64,000 nt of DNA from Anseranas semipalmata (taxonomy: Eukaryota > Chordata > Aves > Anseriformes > Anseranatidae), in assembly GCA_013399115.1 (NCBI GenBank), contig VXAA01001883.1:310001-374000 (forward strand), read 5' to 3'. Below, piece by piece: positions 26,301 to 38,000 of the stretch (positions are counted from its first letter, which is position 1; each line of letters starts with the position of its first letter). The notes under the pieces were generated by a model. The model saw only the letters and a program-made list of their open reading frames with translations. It did no database searches and was not told the origin of the DNA. The position numbers and the translations under genes were made by a program.

Positions 26301-27331
26301 TTCCTAAACTTTTTAAGCATACAAAAGGTTTTTATACGTACTAGATTTCAGCTTGACTGTAAGCCTTGCCATCTGACCCTTTATAAAACATTTGAAATGG
26401 AGGCAGTATCAAAGAGGGGTGACCTCCCGGACCACCTCCCTGGGCCTTGTAAGCCCCTTTTTGCAATTTTCAAGTATTGGGAAAAAAGGAAAAGAGAAAA
26501 AAAAAAAAGAGATCACACGGCTTTAAAAATAGTTACTGATTAATTCTACAAATCCCTTTAGCTTCCTCCTGCTCTTTGCACAGCCTGTGGTGGTGCCTCC
26601 TGCGGTTGTGCCCGGCTCTCTGGAGTGATGGCTGCAGAAGGGTTCCAGACTCTCCAGTCTTACTCTGCATTTCCAGCAGAGGAAAGGTAACATGTAAGAT
26701 AGGAACCTCTATTTTCCTGAGGTCTTGCAAGGTAGTTTAATCATACTACTAACATGTCACTGGCTACTTTAAAATGTACCTCCACCTTTCTGACCCATTC
26801 CCCTGAATTCCCTTTGCAGCAGGCAGGAGTGTTCCCCTCAGTGCCAGCCAGCACTTGCACAATTCCTTTCTTTCTGTCCTGCTCAGCAGCATTAAGATAA
26901 AGTACTTAGCTCTGCCTGGAAGAAATGCCCTGAAAAAAAAATCCACAGGATTTTCTTATGCCTTTAATGAGTGGATGAGCATTTAATGGTTTAAAGTCAA
27001 TTTTAACTGCCTGGTTGTTCTTCAAACTTGAGGGTACTCCTAATATTCCTTCTTAACTGATTATCACGGAAAGAATGGTGTTGTAACTCCATTGTATTTA
27101 TTATGTGTCCCAATATCAAACTACACAGGGCTAATGAAGAGTCACAGCATGACAGGAATCTGTATTGCTGCACATAACTGGTAGCATTTAAAAACTAGCT
27201 TCACGGACTGGATTAAGTACATGTGAGATATGGTACAGCAACCTGGTGATGTAAAGGAGCCTTGCCAGGTATGCCGGTTAGTCCAAACTGGTAGAAAAGG
27301 AGAGGTTTAATTTTCTTGGCATTCACAGATT

Positions 27332-27346
27332 AAAAAAAAAAAAAAA
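27332..27346. repeat. A15 mononucleotide tract
   Basis: Run of 15 A preceded by AGATT. No retroposon body is recognisable upstream. Confidence 0.9.
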
Positions 27347-27870
27347 CCTACAACAATAATACAAATAAACAAACACATCCTGAAGCACTCATTCAACTAG
27401 GAATTCAAAATCAGATGCACAGGCAACAATTTATCTTGATATTCAGCAAGGGAAGGTATAAAAACCTCTTAAATAACAGCCCAGTGAGTAATGATATACA
27501 CGGGACTGTAAAGTGATGATATTCAGTGATGGGAAAATAAAAAATGAAGTCAATGTATTCACACTCTTAAGTCAGTTGCTATAATCCACATATACCTGTA
27601 AAACCATATAAAATAGATTGTAGTCTTTCATCCTTAGATAAAAATGACTAAAATCTACCTTACTGATTACGCATTGTCTGAAGGAGGCCACGCTTACAAT
27701 GCAAAGAAAGCTCATTTAGAGCTGTTCGCAAGAATTGGGATTTGCACTTGTCTTTGCTAAAAATTATTGCCACACACTTACCCTGCCACGTAGTAATCAT
27801 TTGATTACTGCCTTCCACCCACTGAATTTTAGTGATGCCAAATGCATATCATTACCAAGGATGCTGGAAG

Positions 27871-28170
27871 GCGCTGTAAACGCGTCAAAGAGCGCTATCA
27901 TAAATAGTTCAACAACAGGAGGCTAGTCACTATCTCTCGTTCCCAACCCAGTAACTCTTCCAAATCGCTTTCATTAAGTAACTCAAAAACTCAAATTTGT
28001 TTAGAAATCTGTAACTGTCAGGTTAGACTTTCTGACAGAGCAGCTTTGGAGCATCAACATTACAACAGCTGGAGAGCAAGCGAGAGGAGGCTGGGCAGGA
28101 ACGCTCCCCGGAGGACTGGCACTCACCCGCCGCACTGGATGGAGATCAGTCAAACGCCAGACCTGGCACG
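27871..28170. other. CpG-richer region
   Basis: About 13 CpGs over 300 bases in two clusters: GGCGCTGTAAACGCGTC with AGCGCTATC at 27870-27900, and GAACGCTCCCCGGAGG with CACCCGCCGCACT around 28100-28136. The second cluster has raised GC. No exon recognised. Confidence 0.3.
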
Positions 28171-28377
28171 TTATTCTCCTCCATGAGGAGCCTTGCACAT
28201 CAGCTCTTGCCCTGGACAGTTTTCACATTTTCCTGCCTTCTTTTCTGTCAAGTGTGGAGGCAGCAAGGAAAACTTTGCACAAATCATCCTGCACTGCAAT
28301 TGCTAAGGAAAGTGCCATTTCTAACCTGTGAAAGAGCAAACGTTTTGCCCGCACTTAGCTAAAGGAAATATTTAGCT
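28171..28377. other. Non-coding unique sequence
   Basis: Nothing recognisable. Confidence 0.5.
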
Positions 28378-28439
28378 ACAGCAGCATAAGATATAAGCAG
28401 CATAAGCATACAGCAGCATAAGATACAGCAGCATATACT
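28378..28439. repeat. 15-bp tandem repeat, four units
   Basis: Four consecutive units based on ACAGCAGCATAAGAT: 28378-28394 (with two extra bases), 28395-28409, 28410-28424 and 28425-28439, the last diverged at its 3' end. This is a minisatellite, probably made by replication slippage and possibly length-variable. Confidence 0.9.
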
Positions 28440-31400
28440 TTCACAAATCTGAGCAAGCCCTACAGAACAGACTTGTTCTGTGTCAGTAACCGCTGTTTTC
28501 TCTTTTCTCGCTGTGCCATGGGGTTTGGCCACTAGCACGTGAACAAAGGTTGAGGTCTGTAGCCTAAATGTGGTCTTTAGGCCCAGCTCCTCAGACAGCA
28601 GACAACTAGGGTCCATGCAAGACCTTGTGGAGATTCAACTGACCATCAGGGAGCTGTCACAAATTCAACATTTAGTACGTCAGCCAGTTTGGAACAAGGT
28701 TTCCAAACTCCACCACTACCACCAGGTTTCTAAATGTTCTTCACTTATAAGAAAAAGCAGAGGTAGGAAAGAACTAGAAATCATTTGGAAAACAAAACTA
28801 GGGCCCTAATGAATGCTGGTGGTCAAGGCTTCTTTTTCCCCTCACTTTATCAGGCTTCTCTCTCACCTCAGACAAGTTAGCGTACCCTCCACCCAGGGCA
28901 CTGGCTTTACAGCCTCCATCCCTCTGTGTTATGGATTCTCCTGGTCTGACCCAACAGGTAATCGCTAACTCCTTCCCCAGTGCTCAGCACTTTCCTCATT
29001 AAACCAAGGTACAACCGGACATACTGAAGTACTCTACGCAAAGCAGTCTTTAATGCTGCTGGTCTGTAAGATATCAGTCCAAAACAGAGGTGAAAAAAAG
29101 AACAAAACTGAGAAAGCAGAGATACTACATGTCCAAAATAGAGTGCATGGACTGACAGAGAGGCACAAAAGTGACCTCAGTATCAAACAGTATCCATGAG
29201 CTGTGTATTTGCTAAGGCATTATAAACATCCTCTTAAAATCTGAGCAATGAAAGGGAAGAACAACTGGAATCAGTTACAGCTGAACAGGACACAGAGAAG
29301 AATGGACGCAACGCTTGTAGAACATGGCCTTCACCAGGGTGGTTCTTGTACCTCCGCAAAATGAGAGAAACCCCCAGATTGTCCTCTAATTTAAAGAGAT
29401 TTTAGAAAAAAATAAAAATAAAAGACAGACTGGACACCTATATCCAATGCAGACACCGAAGGAAGACAACAGTTCTTATTGCCAGATTTTACTAAGTGAG
29501 AATTAGTATTAGGTGTGCTGCTTAAGCTATTTTTGAGGCAGGATTCAGGAGAAGTCAGCATCTACCGAGTAACAGTAAGGTTCAAACTCATGGAATGGAA
29601 TTGCAGCCAAGGGAATTGTATTGTGAATCATCTGCACATTTCTATGTCATTTATTAACCCCCTTTTTTGTTACTATTTCAAACATACCCACAAGTGCCAA
29701 TCTAGGAAAATAACTGAAGTCCTAAAAATGTTTGATTTCATTTGCTTCTCAATGTGTGGGAGATAGGAAACAAATCTGCCAGCATTTTCCTCCACTAGGC
29801 CACTCTGTCTTCACCTCATGGACATTTCAATCTGAATTTTCCCAAATTAGAAATCTGTTGCTGTATTAATCTTAGTGATTTTACTAATAAGCCACCCAGA
29901 TACAGCTATTTCACCCCCTATCTACCAAATCCAATGGAATAATATATTCTTCATCTGTGCCAGTGGTGTAGTGTTGCTTCTTGTATTAAACCCTCAGGTT
30001 ATAGTTCAGCTTTTAACTCAGTCCTAGAGAATTTTATACCATCATCTTCAGTGACAAGTGGGTGCTGTTTTCATAATCACAAGCAAAAACTGTAGCTGAG
30101 AAAATAGATATGTGACTTCAAACCTACATAAGGAACATCTTGACATTTAAATCCAATTACCCTTTCTCCTACCTGATGAAAATATGATACCAACTTGTAG
30201 GAAATTCTACTAGACAAATATATCATATTCTCCAGCTCCCATGAAATTTTCAACACCCCTTTTGGTATTACATACTGCGTTCTTTATCAGTCATTTTTAC
30301 AAAATAAAGGGTTACAAGTGTGCAGCAATTGATAGGCGGCACCAAGAAATCCATAAAAATTTTGTTTGGAAAATCTTCCTAGAACACTGATATTCTCCCC
30401 AGTTGAAATCATTAATTGCAAAGCTGGAATGAACTCCAAGGTAAGACAGAGTACGGCTCTTTGCAATAAATTAAACTGTCAATCACTCAAAGCATCCTTA
30501 ATATCATACTATTTCCCCAAGGTCTTAAATTACAGGCTGAATTTCATTTATCAGCCTGCTGTATGTGAAAAAGGATTAATTAAACTCATTCCAGTATTAC
30601 AGTAAGGCTCCATTTCTCTTAGTACTAAAGAATAATTGACTCCAAATGAATTGGAAAGTGGGTTAGTAATTGTAGTTATTATTCTGATGTAAATATTAGT
30701 TCTCTTTTGACATTTCAAAAGATTTAGTAGAGGCACTTTAGTGATAAGACAGATCATTACCCTGGCTAGGAAGAAGAGATAACATAGGGAAAGTGAAATT
30801 ACAATAATTAGTTTATATACCTAAAAATACCCCTACCATCTATTTTCATATATTTATGTACCTTACAAAAAATTGTCATTAACTGTTGCTCCTCATGCAT
30901 TGTATTATGCATACTGCAGTAAACTCAACGCAACATAAACTGCTACTTTGGAAGGAATTCAGAGGTAATAAGAGTTATCGTTCTGGAAGAGGAATTAGTA
31001 GGAACTTTGAGAGACGGTCATGATGCTGCCAATGCTATAAATTCAAATCAACTGATTGCCACTGTGAATGGCTAATTATAATGAAAAAAAATTATACCAA
31101 CAGACACGTTTAACAGCAAGAAATTGCCTTTTAATTGGACAATCAGACTAGCTCAGACAAGAATCTGCAGTGTCTTCAGAGTAAACAAAAGGTTTTAGTA
31201 TTGAGAATTGTGGGTAAATTGAGATGACTGAAACCATTTTCTAAACAGCATCTCCTAACATCTAGAGATCAGCACCACACATTCAAAATTAGCAGCCCAA
31301 ATTCTGGCTTTTAAGTCTGCATTTTTATTTTAAGATTTTTCAACATATCTATGAGAGCTAAAGATTATTTTTTAAAACATTCTTGTAAAAAAAATAAGAA

Positions 31401-34329
31401 AAAAAAACTAGTCAAAGCCTCTGAAAAGGTAAAAGCAGTGTTGGTAATCTGGCCTCCTCAGCTGAGATCGAAATCTAGCATTTTGTACACCAAGATGACC
31501 TAGGACCTGGCTGTTGTGATTGAATTGTCAGCACAGGTTCTTCATTTTTCAGGTTATTAGCATGAAGTGACAGTTTAGACAGACTTTGTTCATTATTATT
31601 TATTTCCTACTATTCTTTTTGCAGGCTAAGATGCACTATTTATTTCATAGAACTTTAAATAATTGTTTCTTCCTCAAGTGCACAACATAGCAAAACTGCC
31701 AAGGAACGCAAAGTATTACAGACAGCATTTAATTTCTCTGAGAATGTATCTGTTCTTTAAAGATAGCCCCTTTTCTTTCTTTCCCATTAATTGAATAAAA
31801 CTCTTCAGCACTTTGGACTAACACTGAATATTACCCCTCTTTGAAAGTACGTTGTGACAAAACAGATACGGTTGAATATTTGGTACTGACAAGTTTTCTA
31901 GTAGGTTTTGCATAATAGGAATACCTGTGTAAATGCAAGGTAGCTTTGAATTATTATAAGGACACCTAAGGATGGAAACAGAAAAACATTTAAACCTGTT
32001 ATTTCAGCTAGTAAACTAGCAGATGAAGATTGTGCAAGAAAATGAGGATCTTGTGCAATCAATGTTAAATAAACTGCAGCAACAAGAACATTCTTCACTG
32101 AAATGTAACAAATGCAATGTTTATAAATAGCCCAGAATAGTCAAGACATTATTGAGAATAAATATATGAACACAATCAGCATACTGAAGTGGATAATTAA
32201 TTTATTTCCAGCTATAACTTAAAGACCATTAATATCAGGGTTTTTTTTTTTTTTATTTTCTCCGTACAGGTTTGTTTTGAAGTACTGTATTTTCTAGATA
32301 TTAAAACATTCTGCAACAAGATCATTACGTTTGTTTGTATTTTGTTGTGCATTGAAGTAGGGGGATCAGTGTGGCCACTGAAGCAAAGTGACTCAAATTA
32401 AAAACGGAAGCGTCTAAATTGGGTTTTGCCACTACTCTCCCTGCCTGACTTGCCACTTATTTTTCTTTTTTTTTTTTTTTTTCTCCAAACAGGCACTCAG
32501 ATATAGTGGTCATGGGACAAATTAGAAACCTGGTTGGAGACAAATAACTCCATTCTCATTATGTAGTTAATTCCCCCAAAATACAAAAATAAGTGAAAGG
32601 AGAAATAAAGAGAGACAAAGAAGTTATTAGGTTATTGATAAAACTTCTGTAAGACAAAAGAAGACGTAACTTTAAGGAGTAATTATTTACAGTCCATGGA
32701 AAGTTCAATACCTTAAGTAAACCTTTCAAAGGGTCATTTAAGACTCTATAAAACTCTTATTATTTGGCAAAGGATAAGTATCTACTTGAAAGCACAAACC
32801 TTATGACACCAGGGGATCAGATTAATTTCAGACTTGTACATAAGATCATGAGTTTTATATGAATCTGTGGCACTGCTGGGAATTATGCATAATTTTTATT
32901 ATGAACAACAAGAAGAAAATAAAAGAAGTAAACGTGTAGCAATCTCAGAGAAAAATAAACTGCAGATGAGCTGAAAAATAACATTTGCCAACTGAAGTTG
33001 TGCTCATCATGCAGACATACAAAGATTAATGTGAAGGGCAACACTTCAGACAAACCAGTCATCACTTAATCAAACGCTCACTGAAAGATGATGAAGGGTA
33101 TTTTCAAAAGTAGTTCAATTCCTAGGTGCCAAAATTTGGCTGATAAAATGAAAAAACAGATCTTAAATATTTTGCTTCAATAGTATGGGGTAAACTTTTC
33201 CATCAACTGGGCTCAGCGCAATCATCTGTTTTGCCTCTGAACTGCAAGCTTTGCCTACCTTTCACAGCCTCACGTCTTTTTCTAACACTTCAGTTAGCAA
33301 TATCATGTTGCTGCACGAAGTCATAACACCCTGCTGCAGAAACCATGCAAAATTAAAACGTTAGCCTTTAACCAAATCCTGATATATGTTACTAGTGAAA
33401 TAATTCAATGCAGTAAGAACTGGCATATTGTATAGAGTATATAAGACCTGAGTTTCTCAAAACTCTGAGGAATTTTTCGATATCTGTTGGATATCAAATG
33501 GATCTACAGCAATAAAATGGTAGAATAAGATGGGCACACGATTGCCTAGGAGGTATGTTGCAGAAGCAGAGGACAGGACTGCCAGGCTCACCCCCGAGCA
33601 TAGTTGTGAATTGGCGATTTCAGGTAAAACACACATCTTCATGCCTGTTTTCCAGCCATGCTGGTGGGAAAAATTCCCCTTCTTTTTAAGATTTCTCAAA
33701 CAGTGGTGTGTACGATATGACCATGTTAGCATTTTCCCAGAGCTTATTATATTGTTAGCACCAGAGTAAACACTTGGAGAAGAAATGCAAATAAGTAGAT
33801 TTCATCTGAAGCAACAGATAAGAACTGTGGAAAACTGCAACGAAGGAAATGCTTTGAGGCATTCCATGTGTAGCAACTTTAGGCAAGTATCCAGAATGAA
33901 GCAGGAGAGATTCTTGCTGACCCAGAATGGCTCAGGCAGTTCTTCAATGGAAGTAGGAATAAGAGTGTTGTGACTATTTAAATGAGTTGTCATAAAATTA
34001 AAGCACTATTTGCATCTAGTACTGATTCAAAACAAATCAGTAGAAAAGCTCTGATTAACTTGTGTACAATTAATATATTGCCCATTTAATTAAGTTCTAT
34101 GGTAGTTACGATCTTGATTATGCCTAACATTGTCCCAGTATTGATGCTTAAATTATACATAATGTTTGAATGGTGAACTATTCAAAACTTCTAAATTTTC
34201 ATGATCTTAAATTTTAGTGTGACAGGGAGCAACTAGAATCTGCATCTATTCCCATCTACTTCTGTGTGTTTGCGTTGTGAATGCTACTCCAGCAGGTCTC
34301 TCGTGCCCGTACGTGTGTGCAGGTGGCGT
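28440..34329. other. Non-coding unique sequence
   Basis: No gene or interspersed repeat recognised. Simple tracts: T14 at 32241-32254 and T17 at 32466-32482. The stretch 29,800-33,000 is particularly AT-rich with few open frames. Confidence 0.55.
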
Positions 34330-34700
34330 CCAGTTGATTAAAGGGCATCTTTCTGCCTGTTATTACATACACTAATCAATTACAAATATCAGATTAACAG
34401 AGAGGGTGCAGCTGAGATTGCACAGCATGTTTCAAATCCAGTATTATGTTAACGACATAGTTCAGGTTAATCACATTGTTTAAAATTTTCATTGCAAAAA
34501 GGATTCGGGAGAATCTTCAGACTGCAGTCAAAGCAAAGGTTTAACAATGCCTGGCAGGCTTCTTTCTTTTGTAGTTACATTTTGTGATCTTCACTCTAGT
34601 GACACCTCATTAGCCAAATAGGCAGTAATGCTGGCTTTAAATTTCATCAACCTCATGCTTATAGTGGTCTTTGATCTAATTGTTTTGTGCATGCACAGGA
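34330..34700. promoter_or_regulatory. Candidate conserved non-coding element (homeodomain-site rich)
   Basis: Eight or so TAAT/ATTA cores in 370 bases, including CTAATCAATTA at 34372-34382, GATTAACAG, GGTTAATCACATTG, CTCATTAGCC, CAGTAATGC and TCTAATTG. There is no microsatellite or known repeat within it, and it ends just before a CR1 insertion. The look is that of a deeply conserved enhancer, but only composition and motifs support this. Confidence 0.25.
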
Positions 34701-34820
34701 TGGGGGGGGAGGAAGGGGAGCTTTTTGTATTTAGCTTTCAGTTTTTTCTGATGCTCTTTTTGTGCCACAATTGACTGACACACTCTCGCCTTTGCCTCCG
34801 AAGCAGCCCACCACACCCTT

Positions 34821-34861
34821 CTCATTTCATATCATCTCATTTCATATCATCCTCATTTCAT
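34821..34861. repeat. 15-bp tandem repeat at CR1 junction
   Basis: Two identical units CTCATTTCATATCAT (34821-34835 and 34836-34850), then CCTCATTTCAT running directly into the CR1 element. The array sits exactly at the CR1 5' boundary. Confidence 0.9.
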
Positions 34862-35007
34862 CCCTGGAGGTCTTTAAAAGACGTTTAGATGTTGAGCTTA
34901 GAGATATGGTTTAGTGTGGGCCTTGTTAGAGTTAGGTCAGAGGTTGGACTAGGTGATCTTGGAGGTCTCTTCCAACCTGAACAATTCTGTGTGTGATTCT
35001 GTGTGAT
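34859..35007 (+). mobile_element. CR1 LINE, short 3' end
   Basis: A severely 5'-truncated CR1 in plus orientation. It begins at TCCCTGGAGGTCTTTAAAAG, the pol C-terminal SLEVFK block, continues through a TAG stop at 34912-34914 and the 3' UTR (GGTTGGACTAGGTGATCTTG, TCTCTTCCAACCTGA), and ends in ATTCTGTG-type tail repeats at about 34984-35002. Only about 17 pol codons remain, in frame and ending RDMV-stop as in the copy near 54.1 kb (RNMV near 4 kb). Confidence 0.95.
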
Positions 35008-38000
35008 ATTATACCCTTTCCCTACTAGCTTTAAGAACATAGCAATATTACAAATTGTGTTTAGTCCAAGCTGAAAAGAAACCATCCTTTTCCCTTTTGC
35101 TTTCAAAAAAGATGCAAGCTGAACAAATTACTCGGACAATGATTCACTTACATACTGACTTCAAAGTACAATTTTATACATGCCTTTTAAAAATTGAATG
35201 CCAGGATCCTACCAGGAACTGAAGAGCATCGTTCCCAAGGGTTCAGGAAGACCAATCCATCTTTACAAAAATCATTTCATTATTCCTTAGCACATACCTG
35301 AACTGGTCAAGTCAGGATTTCAAATGAGTTTCTGGCTCAGTGTGCACTGCTAGCTCCTGAAGAGACCTGCTTTCAGGAAATGTAAAGGCAGAGGCATCTA
35401 ATCACAGGTTAGCTATCTATAAGGTCACAGGCACTATGAAAAATATTCCCAATACAAAAAAAAAGTCTGCCCAGTGTTGTGTTGAAGTATATTGTTCTGT
35501 AAACTAAGAAAGCCCATACCACAATCATTCAAATCATATTTTTTGTTTGTTTTTTTTTAATATTTCCAAATATTTCAATATTGTTTCACTCAAAGGAAGC
35601 CTCATATTACCTCAAGCAGGTAGAAAACACTCAGTCTAGATGCACCACATGAGCTGTTCTGCTATTCTACCAGTAAGGAATATTTTAATGAAAGTTCTTT
35701 TCACCTATGCTCCTACACATCCTAGAATATTTCCTCCTATGTTTCCAGTTGCACATCAGTCTGAATATTGAACTAAATCTTTAGTTATGATCCTGTTGCC
35801 AAATACTATATTAAGTTATGATTACATTAAAAGACTCTGTTGCCTACCCTGACATACAAACAAATTTGTTTTCTCAGAACTTCAAGCATCACAATGCATG
35901 CAAGCCATTTACATGCACACAAAAGATCCCTTGATTTAACTGCTTTCTAGTTATTCTTAGAAAAAAAAACTTTAAATGAAAATGGTGCATTCCTAATTGC
36001 TGTGAAAAAAAATTCTTCCAAGAACTGCCAGAAGGCAACATCTAAACACATTTGTATGCGATCAAGAATCAACTTGGAAACAAGAAGTAAACAGGGATGA
36101 AATTAATCTAAAGATTGTATTTCAGACTCATGCTTAAAAGATCTGAAATTCTACTACTGACAAGGCTGGGATCTAACACCTATATGAAAAATTCTTGTAG
36201 TATTTAGAATTGGAAGTTCTAATGAGAATGGAACATCACTTCAGCTGAGTAATTGCCATCCCCAAGTGGTCACTAGAAAGTACATATTTTCGGTCTTGGT
36301 CTGTTATTGGCTTGTGAACACCTACAGCTTGATGCACACTGAAAGCCACAGCCACAAATTATCTGCACTCAATCCTTGGGGTGTCACAAAAGGAGAAGTT
36401 ACAAGGAAATAAAGGGCACGTAATGGTGCGATTTTATTAGGCTTGCGATAAACAAATGTCTTGCAAAGTCACTTCTTATACAGCCTTCCCTGTTTCTTCA
36501 TATCAATAAAAATAATCTCACAACGGGGCAAGGAGAGAGGGACACAATACTATGTCTTCTAAAAACAATCAGCGAGAAGAAAACCTCTCAATTTGAACAC
36601 TGGGGACAAGATTTCTGAGATCTGCCGGGCAGAAAATCAAGAAGATGCAGGGACCCAAGAAGCCCCTGGCCATGGCAGATGCTGCCAGGGAGGAAACAAG
36701 CTGCAGTTCCACCAAATGGCAGATTTAGTTTCAAGGGAACTTGTCACAGGTCAGAGACAGGGCTGACACACAGAAACCATTAAACTGGCACAAAAATCAG
36801 TCTGACAGTTCAAATTTGCTCACCAAAATTTGAAGAGAATTTCATTCCAGCAGAATTTGTTCAGAATAAGGTACTCTTAATTCGGCTTCTCTGATTCTGT
36901 GATTATTTACCATGCTGCTCAAATTTATGTTGGTGTGGACATCGGCTGGTTTTCCCTACACTACCATAAACATACCAAAACCAGATCTTGGACTGTGCAG
37001 GATTAAGGTCCAATCTGAACTGCCAAGTAGCGCATGGATCCACTATTAACCGATGCAGAACCGCAGCCTCATTTAGCGTGCCTCCTTGCCCAGCATCGGA
37101 GGCTTCCAGGTTGGTGTAACAGAGCAGTGCTGCTCACGTCAGACAGGAGTCGTGCTCCTGTCTTATGGGAATCTTCAAGATACCACCAATTTGTAGAACT
37201 TCCACCTTCCTTCAGATGAGGTGAATGGAGATAACTAACCGCTAAAATAGATCAAAATAAAACACCTCACCATTCCTGATCCTTTTCCTCAAACATGTAA
37301 TGTGTTTAGACAGAGTTTCCTTTTCCAATTGTAAGAAATCTGAGCCACCTTCACCTTCTCAGTGTCACAGTTTATGCCACCCAAGCCTGTACCTGCTCCG
37401 TAGGCCCTCTGGCGCCATGGCTTTGAATCCCAGCAAGGCTAGCACATAGTTCAGATGTCGCATCACCTTTTCAGCTATATATCGGTATCATGGAACTAGT
37501 TTTTAAGCTTAGCCTGTATTTGCTGAGAAGCAATTCCCAAGAAGGAATATGAAATGCAAGTACAAAACCCAACTATATACTTCATTATCTAGATGTACAA
37601 ACAAATCCAGTAGTAAGACATCTAAATCTCCTTTTTTACCCCTTACAATGCATGGTACACAGAACCAGATGTTCAGGACTGTTCATACAAAATCAGACCC
37701 TACAAACCCACTGGTATTTTTAGAAAGTTAGAAGTTAAATCCTGCTCCCTTGGAAACCAAGGGGAATTTTGGCATTGCATTTAGTTTGCCCCGTTACTAT
37801 CAGCCAAGCACTTCTTCCTCCCAACACAGCTGGGAGGCATCCACTGAGTTCTTTTGACTTTGGAGACTGAAGATACAAAGCTGAAAATACTTCTCAGATT
37901 TTTGGAGATGAAGGCATATATTTCACAGTATTGTTTCAGCACTTCTTAAAATTTAATTCAACATTTTGACTGCTAATATACATACATGAAATCTGATAGT

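Larger units (their letters stand above)
15633..27870. other. Long non-coding unique stretch
   Basis: Twelve kilobases with no gene, RNA or interspersed repeat that I can recognise. Mononucleotide runs: T17 at 18555-18571, T12 at 25985-25996, A12 at 26497-26508 and A15 at 27332-27346. Short frames such as the 140-codon minus-strand one at 20456-20878 lack any recognisable family. From about 23,000 to 26,500 even short open frames are almost absent, consistent with AT-rich neutral sequence. Confidence 0.55.

Noticed and set aside
26401..26450. GACCTCCCGGACCACCTCCC with CTGGGCC, suggestive of a CR1 fragment
   Set aside because: Only a few bases agree with the CR1 CTGGGCAACCT block and neither neighbouring block is present.
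34885..35106. 73-codon minus-strand frame at 35 kb
   Set aside because: Antisense reading of a CR1 3' end.
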